From Ampullaceana balthica (taxonomy: Eukaryota; Mollusca; Gastropoda; Lymnaeidae), in NCBI GenBank assembly GCA_944989445.1, contig CALYLW010000054.1:62001-126000 (forward strand): a stretch of DNA of 64,000 nt, given 5' to 3'. Positions within the stretch are counted from its first letter, which is position 1. Every line of letters starts with the position of its first letter. Below the pieces are notes generated by a model. It was given only the letters and a program-made list of their open reading frames with translations. It was not told the origin of the DNA and did no database searches. Positions 35,201 through 50,200 of this stretch are shown here, piece after piece. The position numbers and the translations under genes were made by a program.

Positions 35201-38200
35201 GGTAAACATTTAATCCATTATTTTTTAAATAAAGATACCCTGCATAAAGTTTAGCTCTAGTTATTAGGGGAAATTTTAAAAAATTTTGTTTAAAATAATA
35301 GATTTATTATAGCATATTTATCACTCTCACTATTCCTTTTTTTAATTGTAATACGTGTATATTATTCACTAATTTTAATTAAACTTTTAATTTTTTTGTT
35401 TTGTTTAATTAAGTACAGTTTTAGATACCATGCAATAATAATTCCCCATCATAACTTTCTGTTTTATCGATGTGTAAGAAATGTGTTTTAAGTATTCAAA
35501 TCTCTTAAAATCATAAAACTAACATCACTGCACATAACAGCAATTAAAATTCACTTTTTTTAAACATGCTGAATTAATTTGAAAATGAAATTTAAGAGAC
35601 TAGTTATATATTTAACTCAGAAATAAATGTAGAAGAAATTATGCTCATTTGTACATGTACCTGAGAAAATATTTTTTAGTTACTTAAGTCAAAGATATTC
35701 TCAAGTGTGTTTAATTGGTTTTTAACTAAATTTTCTTTCTTTTATTGCTTAGCTTATGTTAAAAAAAAATAATAAAGCCTGTTTTACATTAGCTTAGTTT
35801 GATTTGATGAATGTCAAAATTTGTGCCATCTCGAGCCTTGTGTAAAAATGAACATGGCTCCAGCCTGCTTGAGATGCACTGTTGAATTTGTGTTTACACA
35901 ACTGACTCCTTTTCACTGGACTACACAGCAGCCATCCCCTCCCAGCTCCCCCTCATCCCTGGGCTCCCGTAAGTCAAGTATGTGCAGCATCAACAGTATT
36001 AACAGCAGCTCCAGCGGCTCCTCTAAGTCTCACTCTCCAAGTCATACCATGCACAAGCGCACTGCTTCACAGGTACAGGGTTTCATTCATTTAAACCTTC
36101 ACTTCTACTTTGTTTTTTGTTTTTATACATTACTTTTCTTATTTTATTCTGTATTTTTATTCTCAACAGTTTAAAAAAAATTTTATATCTAGGTTTTTTT
36201 TTAAATTTTTATAAAGTTTATTTTCTTTTATTAGTTAAATCTTTAGTTTTATATGTATCTATTGATTTTAAAAAATAATAATAAAAAAGTATAGACAGTC
36301 ATCTTTTAGATGCTATGCAAGACAATAAATGGCTGACAATACTATGTGGCTTTAAAAAAAAACAACTATTTTGTACCATGCAAAGCAAATTATTCATACA
36401 TTTATGATGTTTAGTTTGGGATAAAAATAAAGGTATAGATTTAAGAACTCCGATCTCAACTCTAATTTTACAAATAATACAAGCAACCAAGAATGTAATA
36501 TTTAGTTTATGCTTCAATATTTACCTACAAATTCTTTTTAAAAAATTTAATAATATGAATCTTATACTTTTCATACGCAAATGCATTATTTTTCTTATTG
36601 CTCAACATTTGAAAATCAACAAGCAATTATTTGTTTCTAAACGGGAAGCTGATTATTAACAGCTTTATTCCAAAGAATGTTTGGAAAGTTATAAAATATA
36701 TTAAAATTCTCAAAAATAAGCCATGTTATAATTATTATTATTATTTTAACCACCTATAAGACAGTAGGTTGTTTTTCCAATCATACCAAGATTTGCGGCT
36801 TAAAATTTTAATTTTATTTCAACCTCTTGCGTCAGAATGATTTTATATTTTGTTTACTCTGAATGTTTTTTATGCTACCTTGCTTTGCATGATTAGCTAC
36901 ACAAGCTGACAAGTACTCTGCTTGCATTGTCACTATAACTGCATAAAATGTATGTTTTAAGCAGACGAGAGCCATCAGTGTTAATTATAAATATCCATTT
37001 AATTTCCCGCTTTGTCTTGTCAGTCACCATAAATGTAGTTCATATGGATAAAAAAATCTACCATAATTATAATGAAGTAGCCTAAAAACCATTGCAAGTT
37101 GGGAAGGGAAAGCGGATATTGCAATTATAAATAAGAGGAGACTTAATTACCCGTTTTACTGGACATTAAATATTTTATTATGTTATTTTTAAAGAAAATA
37201 CCAAGAAATACTAAAATATTTTATGCCATCTGCTGGTAATATGAGATTTTTAATTTTTTTTAAGATTAAAAATTAAATATGCTGAATCTATTAAATTTAT
37301 GTCTGAGATCAAGAGCCATCTATATAAGTTAATGTTTTATATTTAACTTAGTTATTAGAACTGACAAATTTAAAGTTACCTTTGATAATTATCGTATATG
37401 TCAAATTCATTCAAACAATCATTTCTTACAATATATCCAAGACGCAGAACCCTAACTCTGTATGAATCTCATTCATCTATAAGTTTATTAAAGAATGCTG
37501 AGCTTTTCAAACTCAGTATAAGATAAGAAGCTTCGAGGGTGGACATTTTACAATTGATTTAAAACCTTGTTGACCCTTGCACACTCCCTTTACTTGAAAG
37601 CAGTTTTCTGTCAAATATTTAGCCCTTCTTTGTGCTTTTATGAAATCTGACCTGCATATATATGTCATATTCATTTCATATATAGATATCCAGTAAATTT
37701 GGTTTCTTGCTGTTTTTCATTCATCTGACCCTATCCTCACCATCCATCATCCCCCTATCACACAGCCCCCGCCTGGAGCTATCCGTTTGACCAGTGTCAG
37801 CTCACAGGACTCAGGCTTCACATCCCAGGATACTTTGTTCCTGTGTCCCATGACACCACAGTCTCTCAATCTTTATCAGGTAGGAAGCGGTTTTATTCCA
37901 AAATACTTCTGGGAAGTTATCCTAGCGCTGAGTCCAGGGAAGATCGCTTTTATTAAGAATGAATGCCGAGATTGGTCGAAGTTCATCATAGCGTCATTCT
38001 TTCACCTGTAATATTTTTTTTAATGACTTAATTTATACAATCATCAGTAACTTGATATCTGTCGACATCTTTGAACTTGGATTTTTTTTATACAAAAAAT
38101 TGCCTGGTTTTTAAACCTATGTCATGATAATAAGCCTAACTTGATTTTTAAATTTTAAAAAAGGGGAAGGCCAAATACTTAAAATGATCTAAAGATTGTT

Positions 38201-41200
38201 CTATGATTTTAAAAATCAAAAACACCTCAACTGGGCCTTTGTCAAATTTAAATCTGTTTTGATGCCAATTTTCTTAATTTCAAAATTGCTTTACTGCAGA
38301 AAAGTTTTATTTGTTATTAAAAAAAATTTCTCCAAAATTATAAAATACACTGCTTATCTAGAGACCTTACTCTTGTAACTGATTAGAATAACTTATAGGA
38401 AAAAATACTCTTTAATGTTAATGCCAGCCAAATAATCTATTTTAACTTCATCAATATGGCTGACTGCTGCTAACATCATACTATAATACATTTTTCATAT
38501 TTTTCTTTCTCATTACTTGCATGTGTTCTTGTGGTAAAAATGTGATATTAGCCTGATAGACATGGGCACAAAACAAACATAGGTCAACATTCATTTATAA
38601 TTTATGAAAACCTATTCATTTCTAATTAACCAATCAGAGCTTGAACAGCGATGACATCATTAAAACTGCATTTTGTGGTGAAGTCATGTCTATTTTTGTT
38701 GTTCGTGTCAAATTGAATATTTCCCTAAAATTTATGCTGTAGAAATTTATAAAAAATTATAGGCTGACATTTCTCTTAGAACGCGACCCACACACACATT
38801 CTTTGGCAGTATAATAATATAGAGGGAATGGGTGTATAACAGATGCACTGTGGCAATTGCTGCAAACTTTTTATTTTTTCACTAGAATGTCATTGATGAT
38901 GTCTTGCATGTATTTAATGAATGTTTTAATAACAATTTTTTTTCTGCTATCATTTCATAAAATAAATGACGTTTTAATCTTCAGCAATTGTTTCTTAATG
39001 AAGATCATTTAAATAATTCGCTAAATGGGAATTTTTATTTTTTTTAAATGGTACAGACTTTAAAAAAATGTTAATAGATCATTTATTAACATTTATTTTT
39101 TTTAAAGTCCAATGCATCTTATTTATTTCCATATAAGCAAGTCTCACAATTGAGATTAAATAATTATTAATCTTTGTTCTATGCACTTTTAATAATTACT
39201 GAGACTTGATGGGAGAGAAGCTTTTTTTTTAACTTGTAATTTAATTTGTTGATGCTCCTTTTTTTGGTAAAGTCAAGTTTTCAGTGTTTAGCTCCAAGAA
39301 ATAATTTTTTATAGTCATCTGTAGCCTTTAGTTTTATTTTTCATATTAAACTTGTCTAAATGGCTCTGTTGTACAATATTTTTGCCAGGAGATATATATC
39401 ATTCCATTAAGAAATTTTCTCTTGATCATAATCTAACCATATCTTTATCTTGCTTTCTGTTATAGTTATTACCCTGTTGTGTTTTAAAGCGTATGAATCT
39501 AGATAAATAACATCACTTGTATAATAATCCAGATTTTACTTTTACTTTACATAAGAATTGTCACATTAATACTGGCACTCATGCATCATACTTCTCCATG
39601 TTTTTTAACTTGTAGGTAACACGGTAATAAAACCAGCCTTGGTCTTACTGACATTAAAATCAATTATTGGCAAAAAATGATCTGTTTCCTAATACTTGGT
39701 TTGAGCGTCCATTTTTAATATTCGACTTGTAGGCATCTGGCGGCATGGACCCTGAGGGTGATGGAGACTGTGACTCTACCCCTACGACACCCTCAGACAA
39801 CACGCCCAGTGCCAGCTCCACCTGGAACAACTGGCCAAATCTACCTGGACCTCCTAAAGTTGACCCAACTCGTCCACATACCATCAGCTCCACATATGAG
39901 AAAGGACACAGCAGACCTCGTAATTAAAATTTTGACATTTTAACTACCCAAAAAATTGAATTTTTACTCAGATTTGTTTTTACTTTAATAATGAAACGTG
40001 AAACCCAAATAAACAAGGAACATGGATAAAAAAAAATTAAAAATTAGCATACAATGCACTTAAAGTGTTTTTTAAAAAAAAACAACTTAAGAATAGATCC
40101 TTAAAATCCAATAGTGAATGCTGCCTCTGATCATGCACATAAGTTTGACCTGTGTTGTGCCAGCAAGTGTCCTCCCACCCCCACATCCCTGACACACATG
40201 AATGCCCAAACAACACACTTGTTTAAAACTTGAGTATGTGGAGAAATTATGAAGTATGTTTTAAGTGAAAGCAGTACATTCATTAATGTCCTGGGTAAAT
40301 GCCATATTTTTTTTCACCTTTCATCATGTTATTATCTGATATCACAATAGACTTGACCACAATTTTATGGCTCATAGAAAATTCTAACCATTAACTTACC
40401 ATAGGTCTTATAAGATTAAGTGGTTGAATTTTTTTTCAAGAAAACTGTAACACAAAACAAGCATTTAACTGTTTAATGTTGATAGGAAAAAAAGAATGCA
40501 TGAATAGTGTAAAGAAAGGATGGATGGTCAGGGCCGTCTTACCGCATAGGCCCGTTGGGCATTTGCCCGGGGCCCCACGAGCATAGGGGCCCTGTGGAAA
40601 TATGTTTATATATATATTATGTTTATATATATTATGTTTATTTTTTTTTATTCCTGCGGGGGAGGGGCCCAACACTATTTATTTGCCCGGGGGCCCAAAA
40701 TGGTGTAAAGACGGCTCTGTGGATGGCCAGGCTGAGCACACCACACATGGTGACACATGGGAGTTGGCTAATACCCTAGATAATGGTGCAACCTTTCTGC
40801 CAATCATGTGCCAGCCACAGGCCGTGTGAGGATTTGATGCTATCACAAACTCACATAAATGATGAATGCTCAGTCGCAGTAATAACTAATTCATGCTGAT
40901 ATCGTAAAACTTTATAGGAGATTGGACTGTTATAGGAACATCAATGTTGAATGCTCGGTCGCAGTAATAACTAATTCATGCTGATATCGTAAAACTTTAT
41001 AGGAGATTGGACTGTTATAGGAACATAAATGTTGAATGCTCGGTCGCAGTAATAACTAATTCATGCTGATATCGTACCACTATATAGGAGATTGGACTGT
41101 TATAGGAAACTGACTATTTTAGTCTTGTATTATTATAGAAAGTCTCAAAACTTGATGCCATTATCATGATTAAACAGTTAAGTTAGGATTTTAATAAGGC

Positions 41201-44200
41201 TTGCGGAAATTAACGATTAATTAATCGATTAATGGTTTAACAAAATTAATTAATTAATTAATACAGTCCGGACAGTAAAACTGTCTTTGTTTATAATAAT
41301 AAATTGATAATTTATATAGCTCTGTATCCCAGCAAGGAACCGGGCTCACAGCGCTTTACATGGAGATCATAACATAATATAATAATTAAATAACCATTCA
41401 TACCATAACAACATAAGGACAGTACATTACACATAAGCTACGTTAATCATTAAAAGAAATGTTGTTTCATTAATTTTGTTAATACATTTTGAAAAGATGC
41501 ATCTTAAGTGCAGTCTTGAAGGTTTTAGTAGTTGGAATACAACGGATGGTTAACCAGACCTCAAAAACGAACTGACTTGACATTAAATAACATGCCGTTT
41601 TAATACTTTTAATACATAAAATTGAATACTAATCATTACGGTTTACTTCTTTGTTCAGACGATTAAAAAAAAATGTTTAATTATTATTTTTTTTTAACTC
41701 GCTGTTTTGGCGGCAGATAGGTGAACACTAGTGTCGGTACATAACAGGCGCTTGGATGTCAAATCAGACGACGTGGGGCGAAAATTTCATGTATTCTCTT
41801 GTTGGTTCACAAAACGTAGTAAAAATACCGACCAACGGTTAACCAGCCTTTGTTTTTTAACGGTTAACTGGTCCTCAAAAATGAGCAGTCTTAACAACCT
41901 TGTTAACTTTCTATACTTATTCAATACTATAATCTGAATATCATCTAAAGTATGTTAACTTTCATCATTTTAAAAAAAAATTTTAATTTTAAACCCAGCT
42001 CTTAAGCCTGATATGTTTGAGCCACCGCAAGAAGACATTGAAGTTTCTTCTAAGCCCAGCAGATCCGCTAGTCAAAAGATTGCTGGCCATAAACGGCCAT
42101 CAGCGACCATCAGCAAACTACAGCCAGTGCTTCCACCACACTGCCCTAAACCTAAGGGAGTCGCTGTCGCACCCCCCACGTTACCCCCAGGTAAGGTTTT
42201 GCTCCGTCAAAGAACAATCTCCAATGGATAGAGCCTGTTTCAGGTTTCACGAGTTCCTAAAAGCTACTACTTTAGTTCCTGTTAAAAATATAACTGTTAT
42301 TTTTATTTTGAAGGAAAAACATTCGACATTGGCAAAGAGTTTTTAAAATTTTATCTTTTTGCAGGTGCACAACCAATTTATGCCAACATGTCGGAGTTAG
42401 GGGATTCCCAATCTGAGATGTCACCTGATGACGGGGAACCCACGACGCCAACCTCATCACTGACACAGGTAGGACTCATAATATTTACAACCCTTGCTGT
42501 TACATCACTCAATTGATGTTGAATATACACTCTTATAGGATGGTAATGATGTTATCCTGTTTCCCATAGTTGTTCAATATTGAAATTGTATCATCGTTGT
42601 TTTACATGTTTATTTCTATGACCAATCGTCCTATGTAACCTGCCAATGACTTTAAAAGTGGGTTTAGTAAAATATTAAGTGCTCATATTCTATCAGTATG
42701 TTTGCAGGATTTCTGGAATGAATTAATTTAGTTGGGAATGGATTGCTGCATTTGATCTCTTCTTTTTTTAAAAAGAAAATGACCATACTTATTTTCTATA
42801 CTAATCTAACCAAATAGTTTGGTTTCACGAAAAGAAAACATTGCCTGCGTCAACTAAATGAACTGTTTGCTTTTTGTTTTTTTTAATTATCACATAATCA
42901 TTGAACTTTTGAATGTCTCCTATGATTTTCTAATTATTACCCTACTTTGAGACATCTTTGTACACAGCTCAATTTATCTTAATCTGACAGTACCATATAT
43001 CAAAATATCTCTAAATCAGTGCCTCAACTCACTTCAAGGCAATATTGTGTCCACATTACACCAATTTATTCACATTAAATGCTTAACTGTGGAATATCAC
43101 TGGAAATTTACTATCCCAGTCTTGTCATCTTACCACTGGAAATCTAGGAAGCTGTAATTTATGTCTTGGAAGCTTGATGTTTTTTATGGTAACAAATAAG
43201 TACAAGTTTTTTGTTATTAAACCCAGTAGATCACAGTGGTGAGTGAAATTGATAAAGCTCAAGCAGCTATGAAAATTCACAATATGTATGGTTCACTATG
43301 GTATCATAATGAAATTCCTTTTATAAAGCATTTATGTTATCATTTATTAAACGTTGTTTTGAAAGCTTTTCAAATTAATTGTTTTACCTGAAAATGAAAA
43401 AAAAATCTTTAAATATTTTCCCTGTAAATTTGATTTTCCAAACAATTTTCTCACAAACTCAGAAAATTTTATGACTTTCATTGTCTTCTGCAATTTTATC
43501 AAATTAAATTATAAACCACTTCTCTTATTAAACTCTTTCTTATATTTCTTAGAAAAAAAGAATAGCATTTGCATTCACTCTTTTTTTTCTTCTTTTTTTA
43601 TCTTCTCATTTAATTTGCTTGTTGACACATGCGCTGCCAATGAATTAACTGCTTTCATGAAAAGACAACCTTTTTTTGTGTTTGCTACACTTGTGACTCT
43701 ATTATGCTTGCTTGCTTAGGGTGAGAATTTTATTAAAGTGAGCAGCCAAGCGCAGCGCTTGCTAGACCTGGAGCAGGCCATGGAGCAGATGGATCTGTGC
43801 ACAGCCGGGCTAAACGTTGACATTGACCTGCATGCGGATACCAAGGAAGAAATCACGCCGCGCTCCTCTGTCGACCATGATGATGGTGACATTGAGCCTG
43901 ACGTTGGTGCCGCTGACCCTTTCCTTGAAGTCCACAGACCTAAGGCAAGAATGCCATCCAATCATAGCCTCTCATTACTCAACCATTACAGCCATCACAT
44001 CCTCTTTCAAATAGCTGTTGATGAACATTGCATAAATCATTGCATTTCTTGAATCCATTCTCCTTACATCTTCATTAACTCATTTTTTTTCTGATTTAAT
44101 CCCCGTACTATCAAGAAACTCTTAGCCCCTGCTCATGATTTTCAATTTCTTAAACAAATCCATTCACCTATAATCCAATTCAGGATTTTTATATTCAGTT

Positions 44201-47200
44201 TGGTTTTACTCCCCGGTATACTTTTTAATACATATCTTAGGTGCTTGCAGCATGCAATTTGTATCATGAATTAATAAACATATTTGATGGAATGTCACTA
44301 TGCTAGTCACACTCATGCCTGTATCAACAGAATTGTATTTAACATGACTTTGCATTGATTGAAAGGCATGCAGCTTTTTTTTTAAAGAATACAAGCAGCT
44401 TATCTTGACATGTAAAGTTCCATGTTAGTCTTAGAAATTTTCATTCTATATCTGAGTTGTTGAAATATTGAAGTATTTGTGAGAAACCTGGAAGCATGAC
44501 TTTCCTTAGTTATTATCGCTCTAGCTACCAGTTTTTTATTTTTTTTATTTTTTTATATTTTAAAATATATATATTAAAATAATTTTTCTTTTGGGTGGGG
44601 AATGTCCTGTTGTGAATGACAGTTTGGTCAAATGTGAGGGATGGACATCTTTTTAACATGAATAAATATGGCTTTCCAAACTTTTTTAATTGAAATTCAT
44701 AGCAATTTTATAGAAAAGACAATGTTGTTAAATAAACAACCTTTGACCTTTACCATTTATGAATGTTGTGTAATTTTGTGCTTGCAAATTTTAGACAGTT
44801 CTCTAAGACCTTTTTAAATTCATAATAAAGCGTGATGTCACATTAAGGAAATGTAATTTTACAACAAACCCAAGTATAACATTTTTAATGATTAAAGTCA
44901 ACAAGTGGTAATTCCTACCAATTTGTATAGAGCTTCTCAGTGGTTGTTTTGTTTTCATCTATAAAAACTTTTGAAGTTGGCAGGTTATGTCTTTGTTTGA
45001 ATTATGAAGAGATTACAAAAAAAATACCAAGTATGCATTTGTGAAAGACCATAAATAAACTTAATCTATCATACAGAATGAGACTGTTATAAAGCTTTTA
45101 AATAACATACCACATACACGTACAAATTTGTCGTTTTAGTTTAAAATAAAGCTTAAAATTATTGTTTTCATGGCACAAATTTGTTTGTGTATTTGGTATT
45201 TCATAAATAAACTTGTGTGATTAGCAGGTGCTCAAATTAGTTACAGATGATAATTAAAAAAAACCAGAATAATGAAACCAATACATAAATTACTTGTGTT
45301 AGCTTTTCTCTGACTATATAAATTATAGCAATGTAGATTGTAAAGCTGTTGTTCTTTGCTACAAAATACATTTTCCATCTTTTTTTTAAAATACTGTATT
45401 ATAGCAAACTTTTCTAAGTTGCAAATGTGTTGTAATCTCCATGTTGATGTTGTGATATTCTTTCTGTTATAGTGAGTAACTTTCTTTATGCTAAACAAAT
45501 TATGCTTACAATATTTCTTATTGCTAGTCAGGCTCGTTTTTTAAGGATCCAGGTATTCAAGTGTTTTTTTGTTTGTTTTTTTCAATGATTTTTTTTTAAA
45601 ACTTAGATCTATGTTGTGACATTCTAGAAGTTCTTATGAACTGTGAGATCTTTTTTAAGTAATCAGTTTACTTCACAGTTGAATGTTCTTTCAAGACATT
45701 GATTGACATAGTCTTATTTGAGAAATTTTGTAACTTATAAAAAAATATTTTAAAAAACTTTCTTCTGCAGGCAACATCTCATCTTCTCTTTCTGAACTTC
45801 TTTAAAACTTTAAACTTTTGTTCTTATAGTTAAAACTGTAATTTGTTCACAGTGATTTATTTGTCTGTGCGCTTATTAATTAATTTTTGGTTTGTTCAGA
45901 TGCAACAAAACACCAGCTTGGAATTAGCGAAAGCCATTCGCGAGCTAGAAGCTAGCACAGCGGCCTTGACCTCAGCATATGACAATGACTCCTACAGCAC
46001 CTCAGAACCTGGTCCCCCAGCGACAGCCTTTGACACAGAGAGCTACACCAGCAAAACCTCACTGCACTGCTCGTCGGGTTACGGAACAATGGACAGCACC
46101 CCGGCCACATCAGAAGACACTATTCCATCAGCAGGTGGGTTCTTTTTAATTCCTCAAATCCGTGTCAGATCTGCCTGAGTGTCTGTCAACTGTTTTTTTT
46201 TAAAATTTTATTTCAAGTAATCTTTCAAACCCATGTACAATTAAAGCTGTGCTGTTTTGTTTGTAAAAATGACCAATTAAGGAGGAATCTGAAAATTGTG
46301 GTATTGAAAAGAAAAAAAAAGAAGAATGGCATTACATGAAAATGTTAATTTTTAATGAACAACTTATTATTGTTAATTTTGTTATCCATGTGAACTTGTC
46401 TCTCTGTCAACCAAGTTTTCCTCAATATGAAAATGGAAATGAGTAATTGTGCTGAATAAAGACCAGAAGTAGAATGACATTACGTCAATTGAATATTTCA
46501 TTTGGATTAATGCCTGTATGATTTATCCAGCGGGGGCATGGAGTATCTCTTCTCGATGACAATTCCATAACATTATTAGTATAGCTTTGATACTTCCTAA
46601 TTTGAAAATTTCATAAGAATCCTCTACTGGTTCCTTCCTTGCCTTTGGGAATATGTCATTGAATGAACTTATTAAAATCTATTTACCTAGGTAATCAAGA
46701 AATTATTGAGGAAATGGAAGCAAATGATCTTTACGAAGAGTTAGATGGTGAGAATATCTTAAAATAAATGTCGATCTTGGGTTAGGTTTCCTTTTCATTT
46801 TGTTAGTGAATTAATCACTCCACAATTTATTTCTAGGCATTTTTTACCGTTCTTTTTCACTCATTCCCACGTGTACTACGTGCTTATCATGTTATAAGGA
46901 GCTTTTTTTATGTCACATTTTTTATTTTGACCTCTTTTCTTGTTAAAATCGGTGTACTGCCATTCAATCATTCTATCAGTTTGCATGCCATGCTGCATTA
47001 TTTTCCCATACATAGTGCTTAGTATGCCAATCTGCTCAGTCTTTGTGTGCACTGTTGTTTTCACCACTGTAATTCTGTTGCAGACCAACTTACCCATACC
47101 AAAAAAAAAGTTAATTTTAAAAAGATGTTTTCATTTGTTAAAAAATTTGAGTAAGGAATTACTAGTTTAACTGTTGTTTTGTTTAAATGAAACCTTGCTT

Positions 47201-50200
47201 TTAAAACCATTCAAAATGTTACTTCAGCTTGTGAGATCTTGTCTTTTTTGCACGTGTTCCATTTTGAGACTAGGCATGTGTGTTCTAAGATGTTCTTATG
47301 GAGCATAAGGCCCACAAAACAGCCCTTATCTTCCATTTTTATGCATCATCAGATTACAAACTTTATTTTAAAAAAATGTTTAGTAACTAAGAGGATATAA
47401 ACTATATCTCAAACAAGGTTCTTTAAATGCTTCCCATTTTATGAAATATTCTGTAATAAATTTTATGAAATATTCTGTAATAAATTTTATGCGATTTTAC
47501 TCATTTATAAGAAATTGAGGGAAAAGAAAATCCAAAGTTTGGAGCAGTGTTCTTTTTATTCACTTAGATTTTTTTTTAAATGTTAGTCTAAGGAGATGCT
47601 CACACACTTTATTTTATGACAGAATTTTAAAATAATACAATTATTGCAATTAACATTAACATGGACAGTTTTATTAACAGTTTTAAAAAGGATAATGAAA
47701 TCGCCCACCCTTCACACTGCTTAACTTGTCTACACATTCACACTCCTCCCTTCACACTGCTTAACTTGTCTACACATTCACACTCCTCCCTTCACACTGC
47801 TTAACTTGTCTACACATTCACACTCCTCCCTTCATACTGCTTAACTTGTCTACACATTCACACTCCTCCCTTCACACTGCTTAACTTGTCTACACATTCA
47901 CACTCCACCTCATCAGCATGTTGTCTTTGTGTGTGCTATTGCAGATGTTACTTTTATAGAGGACACATTTGAGCCTGAAAAGTATATGACCATTCCTCGT
48001 GCAGGAGATTTCTATGCTGCCTATCGCATTGCCACCGGTGGTCAGCCCCAACGACCTGCATCGACAGCAGGTTTGTGACTCGGGAAATACGTAGTCCATG
48101 TTTTTTGTCATGATTACAATTAGTAGATTTGCTTCTTTTTGGCTATCACAAAATGTAACAAAATTCGTCTTGTGCACTGAATGATGGTTTATGTTGTGGC
48201 TTGAAATTTTGAAATTCATGGTATGAAATATAACCCATGGCCTGCTTAGAATTACAAAATTTCCATTAGTCTAAATAATAATTTTTGTTAAATTTAGTTC
48301 CATCAATATGCATACAAAATGTTTCTATTTTAGTTCTCATTTTTGGTGCATGTCAGTTTTTTTCTCTCAATTTTTGTTAAAATGTGTCTTACCAGCTATA
48401 AATTTTTGCAAAAAATCTTTAAAGATTACCCTTTAGTCAACAAGTGACTTTTTATTCCTAAAAAGAGAACTTCAATAACTTCCAATTTTAACAAAGTTTA
48501 ATCTAATTCAAGTAATAGTATATTTATAACATAGTAAATAACGTAAGACAAGATAAAGTATATTTATATGATTGAATAATTATTTATGGTATATTGCTAT
48601 AGTTTTATTACTAATCATTTTCCAGATTTAAAAAAAGAAACTAAAAACTTAGTTGCTAATTTTGAGCTAAAGTAATGGGGGTGAGACTGCAATCAGGCTT
48701 TTAAATAGGTAAATTTATAATATAAAAAAACAGGGTATTAGTAGGCCTGACAAGACGTAACACAACAGGGTTGTCAGGCCTACTAATACCCTGTTTTTTT
48801 ATTATAAATTAACCTAGTTTTGAGCTAAAATCTTTTGAAGTGTTTACCTACCAAGCAATCTTGAGTTTATTTTAAGAGCATTGTTAAATTATCTGTTCCA
48901 CTTGCACTGCTCATGGTAAAGATGTTGTCAAATATGCATTGAAATTAACAGATTTTTGAGTTTTTAACAAAATGAATCTACAAAATTCTATGAAAAGGCT
49001 TGGATCATCTTATTTTACAGGAATCCCAAACTCAAGTCAGGCCAAGACGAGCCTCAATCCGCAGAAGCCCCCGCCACCCATCAGGCGAACATCCTCTGTG
49101 GCCGGGACGGTCCCGGCACATGTGCAGAAGATGAGAGCACCCGCCGTGAAGCAGCTTTCTACTGACAACCCGAGCAGTGCGGCCGACGGTGATGGCACCT
49201 ATGCCGAACTAAATCTAGTACAGCAGAGTATCCACAAAAATGTCCACCGTAACCCAGAGAATCCTGACCACGCCCAGTTTCAACCTGGATTGGACGGGGT
49301 AAATCTTTACATGCAGCCTCGAGGCCAAGCGCCGACTGCAAGCGTTATCCAAAGTTTGAATGCCAAGTTTGCTTTGCACGGTCTGTCTTCAGATGGACAA
49401 GATGTTGCTGATGGAGTCTATAAACCACCTCCTCCGGCTGTTATGCAGAAACCAAATAAATCAGTACCTCAAGGGTCAGCCATTCCACCAGCTCCGTCAG
49501 TAAGTGTCCCTCCACCACCTTCTGTCACTGGTGTTTCTCTGCCCTCTTCAGCCACTGCATGGCAGCCACAGTATGGCCAAGTTGGTGCTGGTGAAGCTGT
49601 ATACAGCACAGCTCGTCCGCTGCAACCAAATCAGGCACCTCCACAAGGTGGACATTATTCAAATCAAGGAGGCTTTCACAATAATCAAGTACCTTCACAT
49701 AGTGGACACATGGGGCACCAAATGGGACCTTCACAGAGTGGACACACGGGTCACCAACAGGGACTTTCACACAGTGGACACACGGGTCACCCACAGGGAC
49801 CTTCACACAGTGGACACACGGGTCACCCACAGGGACCTTCACACAGTGGACACACGGGTCACCCACAGGGACCGTCACACAGTGGACACATGGGTCACCA
49901 GCAGAACCAGTTTCATCCAAACACCGGGCACTACTCCAATCAAGGTCATCCTTTCAGTCAAGGACCGTCGCATGCCCCAAACCAAGGACGTCACCAAAGT
50001 GGGCAACATTCTAACCACCAGGCCCACCAATACCCCGGGCCTAACCACCAGGCCCACCAATACCCCGGGCCTAACCACCAGGCCCACCAATACCCCGGGC
50101 CTAACCAGCAGATACAACGATTACACACCCACCACCCCCAGCAGCAGCATCAGCGCATTCCAGCTGGAACGTTAGAGGAGGACTTCCCACTACCTCCAAC

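Noticed and set aside
49504..50175. 223-codon frame overlapping MTSS1 exon 18, and minus-strand frames there
   Set aside because: Out-of-frame shadows of the coding minisatellites; the exon's own frame carries the conserved motifs.
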